NCBI GenBank assembly: GCA_022701925.1
Contig: JAKONM010000262.1
Location: 1-6,832 of the forward strand
Length of the DNA: 6,832 bases
Direction: 5' to 3'
From: Microbacteriaceae bacterium
Lineage (GTDB): Bacteria > Actinomycetota > Actinomycetes > Actinomycetales > Microbacteriaceae
Within the stretch, counting starts at the first letter, position 1; every line of letters begins with the position of its first letter. The translations under genes and the position numbers were made by a program. Below the pieces are notes generated by a model that was not told the origin of the DNA, did no database searches, and worked only from the letters and a program-made list of their open reading frames with translations. Positions 5,798 through 6,832 of this stretch are shown here, piece by piece.

Positions 5798-6385
5798 GTG
5801 GACGAGACCGCGGAGGACGTGCCTGTCATCGACCTGTCGAAAGCGCCGGGAGCGGGCGAGGCGTGGGACCGTCCCGCCGCGGTCATCGCCCTGTGGATGC
5901 TGGCTGAGACGGTGCTGGTGTCGAACCCCCTGCAGATCTCGTCCTCCCTTCGAGTCCGGGTGCTCCGAGCCTTCGGAGCCGACATCGGCGAGGGCGTCAT
6001 CATGCGACCGCGGATCCGAGTGAAGTTCCCGTGGAAGCTGCGCATCGGCGACCGCTCGTGGATCGGCGAGGGCGTGTGGTTCCACAACCAGGACCGCATT
6101 GAGGTGGGGGACGACGTGGTCCTCAGCCAGGAGGCGTTCCTGACGACCGGCAGTCACCGCGTCAGGACGGACATGGGGTTGATCACGAGGCCGGTCGTGA
6201 TCGAGGACGGCGCCTGGATCACGACGCGCTGCGTGGTCCTCGGCGGCACCCGCGTCGGGCGATCGGCACTGGCGAAGCCCATGACGGTCGTCAAGGGTCA
6301 CGTCCCTCCAGGGGCCGTCGTCAGCGGACCGGACTGCTCGGTGGTCGGCCGACGTTTCGAGCGGTCGGCGCGTTCGGACTCCTGA
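5798..6385 (+). CDS. WcaF-like hexapeptide-repeat acetyltransferase
   Basis: This 195-residue acyltransferase of the left-handed beta-helix family most resembles WcaF-type enzymes, which O-acetylate sugars during exopolysaccharide synthesis using acetyl-CoA. After an N-terminal segment of about 22 residues, a helical part (W23 to about 60) leads into imperfect hexapeptide repeats from G60-A-D-I-G-E-G to about 178. The diagnostic stretch is present: F77-P-W-K-L-R-I-G-D-R-S-W-I-G, then T-T-G-S-H120, where the histidine is the expected catalytic base. L128-I-T-R-P-V-V-I-E-D-G-A-W-I also matches. The common A-G-N-P-A near the C-terminus is S-G-P-D-C here. There is no signal peptide; it should act in the cytoplasm. 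The start is GTG at 5798, with no ribosome-binding site but a -10 box 6 nt upstream. It is the only recognisable sugar-modifying gene in the window; its acceptor sugar cannot be told from sequence. Confidence 0.88.
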   Translation: MDETAEDVPVIDLSKAPGAGEAWDRPAAVIALWMLAETVLVSNPLQISSSLRVRVLRAFGADIGEGVIMRPRIRVKFPWKLRIGDRSWIGEGVWFHNQDRIEVGDDVVLSQEAFLTTGSHRVRTDMGLITRPVVIEDGAWITTRCVVLGGTRVGRSALAKPMTVVKGHVPPGAVVSGPDCSVVGRRFERSARSDS

Positions 6386-6402
6386 CCGCCGCTCGGCGAG
6401 GA

Positions 6403-6427
6403 GTTGACGATTCAGCGGGTCGTCAAC
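6403..6427. terminator. Bidirectional terminator between convergent genes
   Basis: GTTGACGA (6403-6410) and TCGTCAAC (6420-6427) are exact 8-bp complements around a 9-nt loop that contains the stop codon of the minus-strand gene ending at 6412. The convergent stops are only 26 nt apart, so a shared terminator is expected here. There is no strong T-run on either strand. Confidence 0.5.
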
Positions 6428-6750
6428 CAGCCCAGCGGGAACGATGCGCGCCCCAGGCCGCGGCGCAGGACGACCTCGGACACCTGCGCCGAACGCAGCA
6501 CCGATGCCTCTTCACGCGTGAAGCGGGTGCTGCGGGCCAGCCGGTACCAGGTGCCTCCAGGTTCGCGGGCGGCGAGGATGCGGGTGCGGCCGTCGAGGCG
6601 GGCGACGCGGCGGACGTTCGCCACCGAGGAGTCGGGGATGCGCTGCCGGTAGGGCCGCTCGAGGTCGAGCACGCTCCGCTGCGGACGGTCGGCGCCGTCG
6701 TCTTCGCGCGGAAACTCGTCCTCCGCGCGGCTCGGACGATGTTCGGACAT
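6412..6750 (-). CDS. Hypothetical protein, 112 residues
   Basis: I do not recognise this protein. The first 40 or so residues are highly charged and probably disordered (E-D-E-F-P-R-E-D-D-G and similar). The rest looks folded, with beta-prone stretches such as V-A-R-L-D-G-R-T-R-I-L-A and G-T-W-Y-R-L-A-R-S, then a probable helix (T-R-E-E-A-S-V-L-R-S-A) and the end L-G-W-L-T-T-R. It has no signal peptide, membrane segment or cysteine, and arginine is very abundant. The ATG at 6750 is preferred because a -10-like TACCAT ends 6 nt upstream, suggesting a leaderless mRNA. The frame stays open to 6804, but the extra residues lie in AT-rich upstream DNA and do not look coding. It converges on the acetyltransferase gene (26-nt gap). 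Confidence 0.6.
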   Translation of the reverse strand: MSEHRPSRAEDEFPREDDGADRPQRSVLDLERPYRQRIPDSSVANVRRVARLDGRTRILAAREPGGTWYRLARSTRFTREEASVLRSAQVSEVVLRRGLGRASFPLGWLTTR

Positions 6751-6756
6751 GCATTC

Positions 6757-6762
6757 ATGGTA
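6757..6762 (-). promoter_or_regulatory. -10-like box for the 112-residue protein gene
   Basis: On the minus strand the sequence reads TACCAT, matching TAnnnT, followed after 6 nt by the ATG at 6750. No good -35 lies at 16-18 nt. The spacing is identical to that of the acetyltransferase promoter and implies leaderless transcription. The surrounding DNA (6751-6790) is only 17 of 40 G or C, far below the rest of the window, as promoters in high-GC genomes often are. Confidence 0.4.
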
Positions 6763-6792
6763 CTTTTCACGGTCGAATTGAATTACTCCCCT

Positions 6793-6816
6793 TTCGCAGG
6801 CCAAAGCGCGTGCGAA
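6793..6816. repeat. Inverted repeat in AT-rich upstream region
   Basis: TTCGCA (6793-6798) and TGCGAA (6811-6816) form 6-bp arms around 12 nt, upstream of the minus-strand gene starting at 6750. Nearby GAATT occurs at 6775-6779, 6780-6784 and 6814-6818. This could be an operator, but short arms occur by chance. Otherwise I see nothing in 6763-6832, which ends at the window edge. Confidence 0.2.
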
Positions 6817-6832
6817 TTCCGGGAAAGCAGGC

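Noticed and set aside
1..6832. Mobile element, CRISPR, tRNA or toxin-antitoxin signatures
   Set aside because: No transposase or integrase motifs, regularly spaced repeats, cloverleaf or paired small toxin/antitoxin frames were found on either strand.

Overview
The window comes from a high-GC actinobacterium (Actinomycetota). By eye it is about 70% GC or more, the third codon position is almost always G or C, several genes start with GTG, and the gene families present (SlpD/TAP-type secreted hydrolase, LytR-CpsA-Psr protein, secreted Fn3-like protein) are common in that phylum. No rRNA, tRNA, transposase, integrase or CRISPR array is visible, and the genus cannot be named from this sequence.

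Layout, left to right. The first bases hold what may be the last seven codons of an upstream gene, followed by a strong hairpin. Next comes a plus-strand gene for a 229-residue protein of the low-molecular-weight protein-tyrosine-phosphatase (LMW-PTP) fold (257-946). It converges on a minus-strand gene for a secreted alpha/beta hydrolase/tripeptidyl-aminopeptidase-like protein (1007-2632). Divergent from the hydrolase is a second plus-strand LMW-PTP-like gene (2881-3576), clearly a paralog of the first. It converges on a minus-strand LytR-CpsA-Psr (LCP) gene (3606-4598), which lies 105 nt downstream of a minus-strand secreted Fn3-like protein (4704-5636). Divergent from that is a plus-strand WcaF-like left-handed beta-helix acetyltransferase (5798-6385), apparently leaderless. 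The window ends with a short minus-strand gene of unknown function (6412-6750), also apparently leaderless, with a relatively AT-rich upstream region. Genes alternate in strand, so the only possible co-transcribed pair is Fn3-like then LCP. Inverted repeats sit in or next to most intergenic gaps.

The most notable point is that both LMW-PTP-like proteins carry the same altered P-loop, D-G-S-D-V-C-R-A-P. The family's C-x-G-N-x-C-R-S-P nucleophilic cysteine is replaced by aspartate, while the second cysteine, the phosphate-binding arginine and a candidate general-acid aspartate remain. They look like a duplicated pair of pseudophosphatases or phosphate-binding proteins, and both have structured 5' leaders beginning with the same nonamer. 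They lie near an LCP ligase and a WcaF-type acetyltransferase, both cell-surface glycopolymer functions. A role in controlling envelope or exopolysaccharide production is therefore a reasonable but unproven inference.
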